A DNA stretch of 64,000 nucleotides from the NCBI GenBank assembly GCA_977006965.1, contig OZ345375.1:806001-870000 (forward strand), written 5' to 3'. The stretch comes from Phymatolithon calcareum. Taxonomy: Eukaryota; Rhodophyta; Florideophyceae; Hapalidiales. Positions 1-7,915 of this stretch are shown here, in pieces (the first letter of the stretch is position 1; every line of letters begins with the position of its first letter). The notes below the pieces were generated by a model. It was not told the DNA's origin and ran no database searches. It worked only from the letters and a program-made list of their open reading frames with translations. A program made the position numbers and the translations under genes.

Positions 1-189
1 GATTTCGGAGTGGTTAGTGCGGGAGTGTTGTGTGTTGAGCGTTGCAGATGAACACGACAACGTGCTTAAAGAGCGCCGTCGTATTCGTAACGGATGAGTA
101 GTAGATTTGACGAGAGATGGCCATGTAGTGAATTTTGCCAATTTTTGGTGGCCATGTAGTGAATTTCCTCATTGTTTTACGTTAAAGGT
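1..189. other. Left flank without a recognised gene
   Basis: No supported ORF. A 17-bp motif beginning ggccatgtag occurs twice, at 119-135 and 150-166, spaced 31 bp. The retroelement starts at 190. Confidence 0.5.
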
Positions 190-226
190 GTAATGGGTGC
201 GCGGGCGTAGGCTGCTCAGTTTGCCA
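190..226 (-). repeat. Split direct repeat B2 (outer end)
   Basis: 37 bp starting gtaatgggtgcgcgggcgta, identical to 539-575. It marks the outer, 3' end of the minus-strand element. Confidence 0.85.
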
Positions 227-381
227 AAGACACATAATTTACTTTGCCAGAGGAAATTTTGGGTAATTGGTAGAAGTAGAGAGGAAATTAAAGGGGCTCA
301 GACGTGCGCCCATAAAGAACGAACTACGAACAGAGAGAGAGGTGGCTCGAAGAGCAGCCAGTGATGGGGAGGGAGGGATGG

Positions 382-541
382 TAGGATAGAGAAAAGAAGT
401 GACTGCCCAAGTCGGGCCGGTCGCGCCGTCCGCTATCCAAAGTACTTGTACTCTCGCGCGACGGTACCGCGCTGTACGTACAATTACATTGCATAATTCG
501 CTGTCAAGTAATTACAATGTGATTTGACAATACAGGGCGTA
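382..541 (-). repeat. Split direct repeat A2 (inner copy)
   Basis: About 160 bp, essentially identical to 3699-3858. It ends directly against B1 at 539-575, reproducing the inferred circle junction. Confidence 0.85.
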
Positions 542-575
542 ATGGGTGCGCGGGCGTAGGCTGCTCAGTTTGCCA
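539..575 (-). repeat. Split direct repeat B1 (inner copy)
   Basis: 37-bp match to 190-226. It lies at the end of the recombinase ORF, whose stop codon is at 565-567. Confidence 0.85.
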
Positions 576-3500
576 CAGAAATCGCGACTGGGGACGGTGT
601 ACCCAGCTCGGCCGGGTCCCCGAGCGAGAGGAAGCGGCCGAAAAAGAGCCGTGCTGCATCATTGACTCGCGTCAGCGGGTCTAGATAATGGCGAAACACG
701 ACATCCGTGGAAGTGTGGTTGGAAAGCCGCATTATCAGCGGCAAACGAAGCCCGACGGAGTACGCTGCAGAGATTCCACCACTACGAACGGAGCGCGGGG
801 TAAATTTCATTCCTATGGGCGGGTTCACACCGAGATGCGTGGCCAAAGAGCCCATGCTGTGTGAAAGAGAGGAGGCACTGGCAGGGCGCGTCGGAAGTCC
901 TGTAGACGGGAATAACAACCATGCCGGCTCTCGCGCCGCAGCTAATAGACGGGAAAATAATTGAAACAGTTGGTCATGTAATCCATGGAGAGGGATCCGA
1001 AGGGCGATGCGAGGCGTGACGCCGGTCTCGGAGTATTTAAACTTCCGCAGCTGGATAGCTAACAATGTTGGAGAAAGCTCCACATCCGTGGCGGCGAGCG
1101 GGTAAACGCTCCCCGGGCGGGCACAGAGGAGAAAACAGATCGCGAGCAGTCCCCATTTGCGAAGTCGGTCCACACGATTTGCCTGGATAGCAAGCTGCAG
1201 GGCGTAGTAGGCGACGGAAGCTGGGAGGGGTGCAGACCGCTCTGGCGCCCCGGTGCGTCGCCGTGCGTCCATGGCACGGAAGCCTGACCGAGTCGCCTTT
1301 ACGGTGGGGTGATCAGTGGGGTCCGGTAGGCCATATCGGTTGTGTTGCGCGGCGATGGCGGCTATGTAGGGCCGAAGAGATGTTCCTCGCACGGTTCCGC
1401 GATCATAAACGAAGCCAAGATAGCAACATACAGTGTGTGGTGTGGCGGGAAGACGACGTAAGCAGGCACGGGCGCAAAACGCCGAAAAGGCATCCCAAAG
1501 GCGTTGATAGTTCGCCTGCGTAGAGCCTGCGTATGAATTTGCCAGAAGCGTGGCGGCCGTGGATGCACCAGCACAGTGACCCAGTTGATTCAGTGCAACT
1601 AATCGCCCCTCCTCGCGCCAGCGCTGTGCTGCCCTTGCTGAGCGTGAGGGGTGGGAAATGCGCCGAAGTCGAACGCCACGCTGCGCCAAGGGGGAGTGTA
1701 GGATTCGGCTAAAGTGCACCGGCGAGCTACGGCCGAGGCGGTGTGGTACCAGGCCTGTCCTGTCCAGCTGGGGCAAACCATGACGCCCGAGCGCAATGCG
1801 GCGAGATGACGGCACCACACGCCGGCGAGGGCGGGACGAGGAAGCACGAGGATGGGTCTTGGGGTGGGCCGCGGGGAGGGGAGGTCGTGCCCGTCGACGG
1901 GAAAGAGGGACTTTCGGAGGCGACGCTGGAGCAGCGCCTGCGCCGTAGGTGGAAGCGACCAGCTTGCGCTGTCGCGTCTGCGAGACAGGCGATCTGCCCA
2001 ACAATTTAAGACCGAAGGAATATGGCGCGTCGAAATTGTGACGCCGTGTGCCTCGCAGAGGGCACGCAATTCCCGGAGCTTCGTGAGGAGCCGGGGTGCT
2101 CGACTGGTGTAGTTCCGCACCATGTAGTACGTGACCATCGAGTCTGTGACGAGCTGAACGTGCAGTCCGCGCGCGAAGCGCGCGAAGTTTTGCACTGCAA
2201 AGATGGCGGCAGTTAGCTCGAGCTCGTTGATATGGGCACCCTCTTCTTCTTCTGAGAAAAACCCGGAGGCTGGTACTGTGCCATTCCAAGCCGCCCCCCA
2301 TCCCCCCATGCTTGCGTCTGTGAATAGGACGGCGTCCGGGGCGGGCCAGATAACGCGACCAACATGGGGGTTTTTGGACAGGCGGGACCACCATTGTAGG
2401 TCGCGCAGAGCAGCGTGAGAAAGACGAGGATCCCGCCCCGAGCGATGTGAGAGGGGCATTTGGGGGGTGGCAGGGCAGGACTGAGTGGGTCGTAGGGCGT
2501 TGAATAGTTCGCGAAGGCGAAGACGCCCGTCGATTAGAGCCGGAGAGGCGGCGTTTGCCAAACCTGTGAAATGCCGAATGGCGGATGTGCGAACGTGGCG
2601 ACGGTGGCCGCCGGCGTAGGAGAGTAGCTGCTGCGCCGCGGTCTCTATCTTGGCCACTTTCTGGGGAGGTAGAAGAAATAGCTCGTACTTGGTGTCCACT
2701 ATAATGCCTAAGATCTCCAGCCGTTGCAGGCCGGAGAAATTGCACTTCTGAGGGTGGAGGGAAATTCCCAGTCGTGATAAGAGGGCGCGAAACTCGGGGC
2801 CCAAGCCGGCGGTGTCGCTGCGACTGGCAATACGAGTGGGGGCAGAGGGACAGGCCGCACCGAAAAAATCGTCGAGGTAGCTGAATACACGATGCCCGCG
2901 TGCGCGAAGGTGCTCGACGACAGGCTTCATGGCTTTCGTAAAGAACCAAGGGGCGACGGCGAGACCACAATTGAGGCACAATGGGATGTATATCTCGCCG
3001 TCGCCCATACAGAAGGCCAGGCGGAGCTGGTCTGTCCGCCGAAGGCGCAGGTGGTAGTACGCGTCGGAAATGTCCGCCTTGAAGAGGCAGTCGTTCCTGC
3101 GGGTGACTGCTGCCAAATCGGAGATCTGGTCCATGCGGAACGAACGCGTGGCGAGACAGTCGTTTATTCGCTTGTAGTCGATCACCAACCGCAACTTGCG
3201 GCCGCCACTGATGACAAACGCTGACGAAACACACCCGCCCGCCAGGACCTGTTTGCGCTCGAGGGGGGTTGCTGTGCGCGCATACCCGCGTGCAACCCAG
3301 CGAGAAGTTTCTGCCTTGGCGAAGCTTCCGTGAGCCTCCGTTAGAGGATATTCCCGGGGTCGGCTCTTTGGAGGAGGCCGGACCCAGGGAAGCTGGAGCC
3401 CGAAACGGAGCTGGCGCACCAACCAGGGACTTGCTCCGATGTCCTCCCATGCGCGAAAGGCGCGTCCGACTTCCACAAACGGGGGCACCATTGGGATTTC

Positions 3501-3681
3501 CAGCGCTGGGAATGCGCAGATCGCTTAGAGCTTCTTGAACGACCTGTAATAAAGCGGCCTTTGTGGCCGCGTCGAATGGTATCGGGAGCGGTGTGTCGTC
3601 CGTGCTTTGATCCTCTGGCGGCATCCCGCTCGATGGAACCGAAGCGGGGATTTGTGTCAAACCTCCGCGCGATTGCAGCAC
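565..3681 (-). CDS. Tyrosine recombinase ORF overlapping the RT frame
   Basis: A 1038-aa open frame. Residues from about 695 to the end (positions about 1596-565) form a tyrosine recombinase (phage-integrase fold), the enzyme that inserts the circular DNA intermediate. A core-binding segment (ANYQRLWDAFSAFCA) is followed by the catalytic Arg in LLCARPGSVYPL, the second Arg in PRSVRSGGISAA, a SNHTS segment and the tyrosine in FRHYLD. In most DIRS recombinases the HxxR box has His; here the aligned residue is Arg, so activity is uncertain. The first 60 residues are acidic/Gln-rich with no clear fold. Residues of about 63-694 run antiphase through the RT/RNase H frame and are probably not functional protein, although heavily overlapping RT and YR frames are known in DIRS-1. 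Confidence 0.75.
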   Translation of the reverse strand: MLQSRGGLTQIPASVPSSGMPPEDQSTDDTPLPIPFDAATKAALLQVVQEALSDLRIPSAGNPNGAPVCGSRTRLSRMGGHRSKSLVGAPAPFRAPASLGPASSKEPTPGISSNGGSRKLRQGRNFSLGCTRVCAHSNPPRAQTGPGGRVCFVSVCHQWRPQVAVGDRLQANKRLSRHAFVPHGPDLRFGSSHPQERLPLQGGHFRRVLPPAPSADRPAPPGLLYGRRRDIHPIVPQLWSRRRPLVLYESHEACRRAPSRTRASCIQLPRRFFRCGLSLCPHSYCQSQRHRRLGPRVSRPLITTGNFPPPSEVQFLRPATAGDLRHYSGHQVRAISSTSPESGQDRDRGAAATLLRRRPPSPRSHIRHSAFHRFGKRRLSGSNRRASSPSRTIQRPTTHSVLPCHPPNAPLTSLGAGSSSFSRCSARPTMVVPPVQKPPCWSRYLARPGRRPIHRRKHGGMGGGLEWHSTSLRVFLRRRRGCPYQRARANCRHLCSAKLRALRARTARSARHRLDGHVLHGAELHQSSTPAPHEAPGIACPLRGTRRHNFDAPYSFGLKLLGRSPVSQTRQRKLVASTYGAGAAPASPPKVPLSRRRARPPLPAAHPKTHPRASSSRPRRRVVPSSRRIALGRHGLPQLDRTGLVPHRLGRSSPVHFSRILHSPLAQRGVRLRRISHPSRSARAAQRWREEGRLVALNQLGHCAGASTAATLLANSYAGSTQANYQRLWDAFSAFCARACLRRLPATPHTVCCYLGFVYDRGTVRGTSLRPYIAAIAAQHNRYGLPDPTDHPTVKATRSGFRAMDARRRTGAPERSAPLPASVAYYALQLAIQANRVDRLRKWGLLAICFLLCARPGSVYPLAATDVELSPTLLAIQLRKFKYSETGVTPRIALRIPLHGLHDQLFQLFSRLLAAAREPAWLLFPSTGLPTRPASASSLSHSMGSLATHLGVNPPIGMKFTPRSVRSGGISAAYSVGLRLPLIMRLSNHTSTDVVFRHYLDPLTRVNDAARLFFGRFLSLGDPAELGTPSPVAISVAN
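1599..3491 (-). CDS. Reverse transcriptase / RNase H of the DIRS-order element
   Basis: A 630-aa ORF. It copies the element RNA into DNA and degrades the template. In the first third the RT fingers/palm segment includes LRLVIDYKRINDC and the metal-binding aspartate in FKADISDAYYHLRL. The catalytic box is YLDDFF near residue 215, the form usual for DIRS-type RTs rather than the YVDD of LTR elements. The RNase H segment follows with VLFTDASMGGWGAAW, INELELTAAIFAV and VTDSMVTYYM, and ends with the WADRLSR motif. The first Met used is at 3491, but the 62 codons of the overlapping frame just upstream may be fused to it by frameshifting. No stops interrupt the domain. It ends where the recombinase domain begins in the other frame. 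Confidence 0.88.
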   Translation of the reverse strand: MVPPFVEVGRAFRAWEDIGASPWLVRQLRFGLQLPWVRPPPKSRPREYPLTEAHGSFAKAETSRWVARGYARTATPLERKQVLAGGCVSSAFVISGGRKLRLVIDYKRINDCLATRSFRMDQISDLAAVTRRNDCLFKADISDAYYHLRLRRTDQLRLAFCMGDGEIYIPLCLNCGLAVAPWFFTKAMKPVVEHLRARGHRVFSYLDDFFGAACPSAPTRIASRSDTAGLGPEFRALLSRLGISLHPQKCNFSGLQRLEILGIIVDTKYELFLLPPQKVAKIETAAQQLLSYAGGHRRHVRTSAIRHFTGLANAASPALIDGRLRLRELFNALRPTQSCPATPQMPLSHRSGRDPRLSHAALRDLQWWSRLSKNPHVGRVIWPAPDAVLFTDASMGGWGAAWNGTVPASGFFSEEEEGAHINELELTAAIFAVQNFARFARGLHVQLVTDSMVTYYMVRNYTSRAPRLLTKLRELRALCEAHGVTISTRHIPSVLNCWADRLSRRRDSASWSLPPTAQALLQRRLRKSLFPVDGHDLPSPRPTPRPILVLPRPALAGVWCRHLAALRSGVMVCPSWTGQAWYHTASAVARRCTLAESYTPPWRSVAFDFGAFPTPHAQQGQHSAGARRGD

Positions 3682-3698
3682 GGGGAAGTTCTTTTCTC

Positions 3699-3858
3699 TA
3701 GGATAGAGAAAAGAAGTGACTGCCCAAGTCGGGCCGGTCGCGCCGTCCGCTATCCAAAGTACTTGTACTCTCGCGCGACGGTACCGCGCTGTACGTACAA
3801 TTACATTGCATAATTCGCTGTCAAGTAATTACAATGTGATTTGACAATACAGGGCGTA
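3699..3858 (-). repeat. Split direct repeat A1 (outer end, 5' leader)
   Basis: 160-bp direct repeat of 382-541. It forms the 5' end of the minus-strand element, upstream of both ORFs, and therefore probably holds the promoter. Its inner edge has a short palindrome, tctctaggatagaga. Confidence 0.8.
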
Positions 3859-4398
3859 TGTACATGACTTCGAAATAACCGTTAACAGCCGCAATGCTGA
3901 TGTTCAAAAGATCCACAAAAAACATAGTTATTCGCAAAGCTCTTCCAGGTTGCGTTTCTTGATCTGCAGAGACAGCTATTGGCGGCGAGGGTGGAATTGT
4001 CGGCAAAAAACATGGAAAGCATGGTTTGCAGTTCCAAAAAAAATGTGAGCAGGTACAGAAACGAGTCCCGGTGTCGCGCTGTGCAAAAAGGGGACTTCGT
4101 GCTGCATGACAACGGGAAGCACAAACTGCTGAGGCTGACGCAGACGAATAGGGTCAATCATCACTCTGTGCAACGGAAACTGATCTTGTAGTGCTGACAT
4201 AGTTCCTGGAACAGGTGTCGATACACGGCGGTGGTTAGGTAGGTTTCCTTGTCGCTCGAGAACGGAATCAGGAACGTGATTAGAAACAAAAGGGGGGTAG
4301 GACGAGCGATGCGGGTCGTCCAAGTGTGATTGCGCTTGAGCAGGCAAAAAGGCGGTCCAGTTAAACAAAACTGAAATAGTACGAAGCACAATAACAAG

Positions 4399-5031
4399 TT
4401 ACAGCGCTTTTGACTTTTGTAGCGCAGCCCATACCATCATCATAATAGCGTACTCATCCTCTGAGCTGGGCTTCTCGATGTCCCACATCAGATAGAGTAT
4501 CCAGGGAATTGTGATCTGTCCGGTCTTGACGAGGACTGTCTTCCGAAACGTCCGAGGAAGATGGCCGATATCGACCAAGGAAAGAACGAGGAAAAAGCAC
4601 TTGATAGTCTCAACTCCGATTTGGACCTTGGAGATATCAAACGGCTTAGCCCCAGCAGTCCAATCTCCAGGAACAACAGGAACTATGCTTGCACCGTTGG
4701 TGTAGAAGTAGGTCAAGATGGAGATGATTTGTCCGAGTAAACCGATCCACCAAAGGTTGACGCGGATATCGCCGAGAGCCCAGTTACGAATGGCGCGGAT
4801 GGAGAAATGGATGGCGCCGATCGAGACGGAAAAGAAGAGGAGGAGGACCTCCAGGTCATCAATGTCTTTCCGCCACGGGACGACTCCAAGATGCAATACA
4901 AAAGAGATGATGGGCAGCGAATCGACCACGACCTTGACATCGCTGAAGATTGAGAATAACCACGATAGGAAACATGTGCCTGTGATCAACGGAACAAAAA
5001 ATTCTCTGTTTGAAATGGCGAAACGGGTCAT
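4399..5031 (-). CDS. Multi-pass membrane protein of unknown function
   Basis: A 210-aa ORF with about five or six hydrophobic segments, including FFVPLITGTCFLSWLFSIF near residue 10, LEVLLLFFSVSIGAIHFSI near 62, LWWIGLLGQIISILTYFYT near 93 and IKCFFLVLSLVDI near 143. The C-terminus is short, charged and acidic (DIEKPSSEDEY). I recognise no family. A fragment of its 5' end, with an alternative N-terminus, is duplicated at 6450-6610 inside a repeat chimera, so the locus is either a host gene captured by repeats or part of an unknown element. Relative to the duplicate, the copy here carries about 85 extra bases upstream of the start (about 5032-5118). The DIRS element lies just beyond its 3' side. 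Confidence 0.5.
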   Translation of the reverse strand: MTRFAISNREFFVPLITGTCFLSWLFSIFSDVKVVVDSLPIISFVLHLGVVPWRKDIDDLEVLLLFFSVSIGAIHFSIRAIRNWALGDIRVNLWWIGLLGQIISILTYFYTNGASIVPVVPGDWTAGAKPFDISKVQIGVETIKCFFLVLSLVDIGHLPRTFRKTVLVKTGQITIPWILYLMWDIEKPSSEDEYAIMMMVWAALQKSKAL

Positions 5032-5149
5032 TTCAATGGCGTGCGAGGGAAACAGGGCCGAGAAGGGTCGAGAATGGTGTTCGGATGGCGATGCTCTTTC
5101 TAAACCTTGGCCACAGCTTTAAAGGAATTATCGATGCCACTTTGCATGT

Positions 5150-6165
5150 TCCGTGCAAACGTCGCGTCTCTGAAATAGTAAAAGTGTTGAAGACGGTTCA
5201 CCCAAAATGTATAGAGCGTGCTGGAGAAAAAGAAGGAACTGAGAAATTAAACGGAAATTAAAAAATAAGCAAAGTTGAACCACGGTCTGCCTCAAGACCG
5301 TGCTGAAGAAAAAGACGGAAGTGCAAAAATTGGTCACAGACGTGCAAGAAAAAGACGGAAGTGCAAAATTAATTTGAACCGAGATCCGTCATGCATGTGC
5401 TGCGCAAATGACGCGTCTCGGAAATAGTAAAAGTGCCGAGGACGTTTCAACTAAACTGTATAGAGCGTGCTGAAGAAAAAGAAGGAACTGAGAAATTAAA
5501 CGGAACTTAAAAATAAGCTAATTTGAACCACTTTGCGCCTTGAGATTCTGAAGAAAAAGCCGGAAGTGCAAAAATTAGTTGTAACCGCAGTCCAGCACAC
5601 TCACAGGCGTGCTGAAGACAAAGACGGAAGTGGAAAATAAACTTGAACAGCGGTCCGTAATTTTGAGTGTCCTACTTTTTTAGAATATTTGCATTGACAT
5701 TGTTACCGATGTCACATATGGATGAGGGACAGATTTGTCCCACATCTCCCCGTCGCACGGTCCGTCATACTCAAAGGCGTGCTGAAGAAAAAGACGAAGG
5801 TGAAATATTAATTTGAATCGCAGTCCGTCATACGCAAAGACGTGCTGAAGAAAAAGAGGGAAGTGAAAGAGTAATTTGTACCACGTTCCACGTCGAGATC
5901 GTGCTGAAGAAAAAGCCGGAAGAGCGCAACTAGTTTGAACGGTGGTCAGTCTTGCTGAAGAACAAGACGGAACTGAAAAATTAAACGGAACTTAAAAATA
6001 AATTAATTTGAACTACTGTACATCTCGACATCGTGCTGAAGAAAAAAGCAGGAAGAGCAAAATTTGTTCTAACCGCTGTCCATCCATACTTGTATGTCTG
6101 TGACTACAGCTCTAGTCACAGGCGTGCTGAAGTAAAAGAAGGAAGTGAAAAATTAATTTATTCGC
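5150..6165. repeat. Irregular array of a GTGCTGAAGAAAAAG-type unit
   Basis: At least 12 degenerate units, typically gtgctgaagaaaaag + acggaagtg + aaaattaatttgaaccg + cggtccgtcatactca. They start near 5219, 5300, 5342, 5468, 5550, 5609, 5780, 5841, 5901, 5953, 6032 and 6123. Spacing varies from about 40 to 170 bp, so this is not a simple satellite. A second sub-repeat, gtcgcgtctctgaaatagta, recurs near 5160, 5410 and 6614. The segment of about 5870-6420 is nearly identical to 7430-7960, indicating a recent duplication. Similar arrays precede each copy of the MGRG ORF family. Confidence 0.8.
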
Positions 6166-6377
6166 ATTCTGTCAAACTGTACTCAAGTGTGGTTCTCGGC
6201 AACGTGGAGGGTTGCCAGAAATTTTGTTTATTTTCGGAAAATTTTGTACTATTTTTGAGAGTCTGAATGAATACCTGATTGGCTGATGGTGCAGTTTCGC
6301 TATAATACAGCAACAGAACCGAAAGTACTTTCGTATTGGCCACGCCGAATCAATCTTGTCTCTCAAACTCGTACATC

Positions 6378-6720
6378 ATGGGTCGAGGAAACGCTGTGCT
6401 TGACGCTGATGGCATTCGCGTTTCTTGCGCAATCTGATTATTGCGCCTCGCTCGGCTCGCAACGAATCGACCACAACCTTGACATCGCTGAAGATTGAGA
6501 ATAACCACGATAGGAAACATATGCCTGTGATCAACGGAACAAAACTTTGTCTGTTTGAAATGGCGAAACCGGCCATTTCAATTATCGATGCCACTTTGCA
6601 TGTTCCGTGCAAACGTCGCGTCTCTGAAATAGTAAAAGTGTTGAAGACGGTTCACCCAAAATGTATAGAGCGTGCTGAAGAAAAAGAAGGAACTGAGAAA
6701 TTAAACGGAACTTTAAAATA
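6378..6720. pseudogene. Chimeric fragment: MGRG ORF start joined to membrane-gene piece
   Basis: The plus strand starts with the ATG of the MGRG family (MGRGNAVLDADGIR) and breaks off after about 70 bp. The sequence then matches 4918-5030 (the 5' part of the membrane-protein ORF, reading on the minus strand), then the sequence upstream of that gene from 5119 onward. About 85 bp present at the membrane gene are missing here. The breakpoint shows an ATT microhomology and no GT..AG borders, so a deletion fits better than a spliced copy. Not a functional gene. Confidence 0.65.
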
Positions 6721-6749
6721 AACAGAGTTGAACCACTGTCTGCCGCAAG

Positions 6750-6797
6750 ATGGTGCTGAAGAAAAAGACGAGATCTCGTCTTTTTCTTCAGCACCAT
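6750..6797. repeat. Perfect 48-bp palindrome built from the array unit
   Basis: The array unit ggtgctgaagaaaaagacga is followed immediately by its exact reverse complement, with no spacer; the centre is at 6773/6774. It can form a cruciform or hairpin. Confidence 0.9.
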
Positions 6798-6801
6798 ATT
6801 T

Positions 6802-6831
6802 CATGTTATCACTCTCGAGAGTGATAACATG
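6802..6831. repeat. Perfect 30-bp palindrome
   Basis: catgttatcactctc followed by its exact reverse complement, with no spacer. It begins 5 bp after the 48-bp palindrome. Confidence 0.9.
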
Positions 6832-6992
6832 GACAGCGGTCAGAAATTCATGGCGGCACCAGTGTTTACGTACGGAGCGATCATCACCCTGTCCAAAATG
6901 CGCCCGACAGCAAGGCGTCTATCAAAAATGACTATTTTGCCTCTAGGTCAATATTCTCAAAAATATTAATTCCTGGGAGGAAGCATCTTGCG

Positions 6993-7120
6993 GACCAGAG
7001 ATATGCACTTGGGCCACCTATAGAAAGGCATTGAAATCGCCGTTAGTGGTCTAATAATAATAACCACTAACGGCGATTTCAATGTCTTCCTATAGGTGGC
7101 ACAAGTGCATATCTCTGGTC
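6993..7120. repeat. Long inverted repeat (58-bp arms, 12-bp loop)
   Basis: Arms 6993-7050 and 7063-7120 are complementary with about four mismatches, around the loop ctaataataata. It may be a foldback element or the precursor of a structured RNA. No ORF. Confidence 0.85.
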
Positions 7121-7369
7121 GACAAGATTAATAATTATTATTCTTAATTTCTGGAGATTTTGGCGGAAACAAGGGGAACGTATTTGAGTTTTGGATTGGA
7201 CTTGGTTCCGCAAGTTGCGAGGCTCGGTCTATCAGTCCTCAACCTGGTCTCCATGCTACTGGTCCACTTGTGGATATGGGACGGATTTCGCCCATATCTG
7301 CCTGTCGCAAAAGAGAGTGAAAATTTTTAATTATTAAATTTGAACCGCATTACATCATACTGAAGAGCG

Positions 7370-7700
7370 AGGTCCTCGAGATCATGCTGATTATAAAATC
7401 GGAAATGAAAAATTAATTTGAACCACGTTCCACCTCGAGATCGTGCTGAAGAAAAAGCCGAAAGAGCACAACTAGTTTGAACGGTGGTCAGTCTTGCTGA
7501 AGAACAAGACGGAACTGAAAAATTAAACGGAACTTAAAAATAAATTAATTTGAACTACTGTACATCTCGACAGCGTGCTGAAGAAAAAAGCAGGAAGAGC
7601 AAAATTTGTTCTAACCGCTGTCCATCCATACTTGTATGTCTGTGACTACAGCTCTAGTCACAGGCGTGCTGAAGAAAAAGAAGGAAGTGAAAAATTAATT
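7370..7700. repeat. Second array of the GTGCTGAAGAAAAAG unit
   Basis: Units near 7443, 7493, 7575 and 7666. The segment is almost identical to 5870-6170 and leads directly into the MGRG ORF at 7916. Confidence 0.75.
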
Positions 7701-7915
7701 TATTCGCATTCTGTCAAACTGTACTCAAGTGTGGTTCTCGGCAACGAGGAGGGTTGCCAGAAACTTTGTTTATTTTCGGAAATTTTTGTACTATTTTTGA
7801 GAGTCTGAATGAATACCTGTTTGGCTGATGGTGCAGTTTCGCTATAATACAGCAACAGAACTTCCCTTTCGTATTGGCCACGCCGAATCAATCTTGTCTC
7901 TCAAACTCGTACATC

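Larger units (their letters stand above)
190..3858 (-). mobile_element. Tyrosine-recombinase retrotransposon, PAT/Ngaro-type (DIRS order)
   Basis: The repeat layout on the minus strand is A1 (3858-3699), ORFs, B1 (575-539), A2 (541-382), then B2 (226-190). This is the split direct repeat arrangement known for PAT/Ngaro elements, which integrate from a circular DNA intermediate and make no target-site duplication. The element encodes a reverse transcriptase/RNase H in one frame and a tyrosine recombinase in another. There are no LTRs and no DDE integrase. A2 and B1 abut directly, and joining the outer ends of A1 and B2 would recreate exactly that junction. About 155 bp of single-copy sequence lies between A2 and B2. 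I see no methyltransferase domain. The main frames are open over long distances, so the copy looks recent, although one recombinase residue is atypical. Confidence 0.88.

Noticed and set aside
5032-5118. An intron explaining the shorter copy at 6450-6610 (a processed copy)
   Set aside because: The missing segment has no GT..AG borders on either strand, and an ATT microhomology suits a deletion.
5150-6165. A CRISPR array
   Set aside because: The repeats are degenerate, spacing is irregular, and the context is eukaryotic; there are no cas genes.
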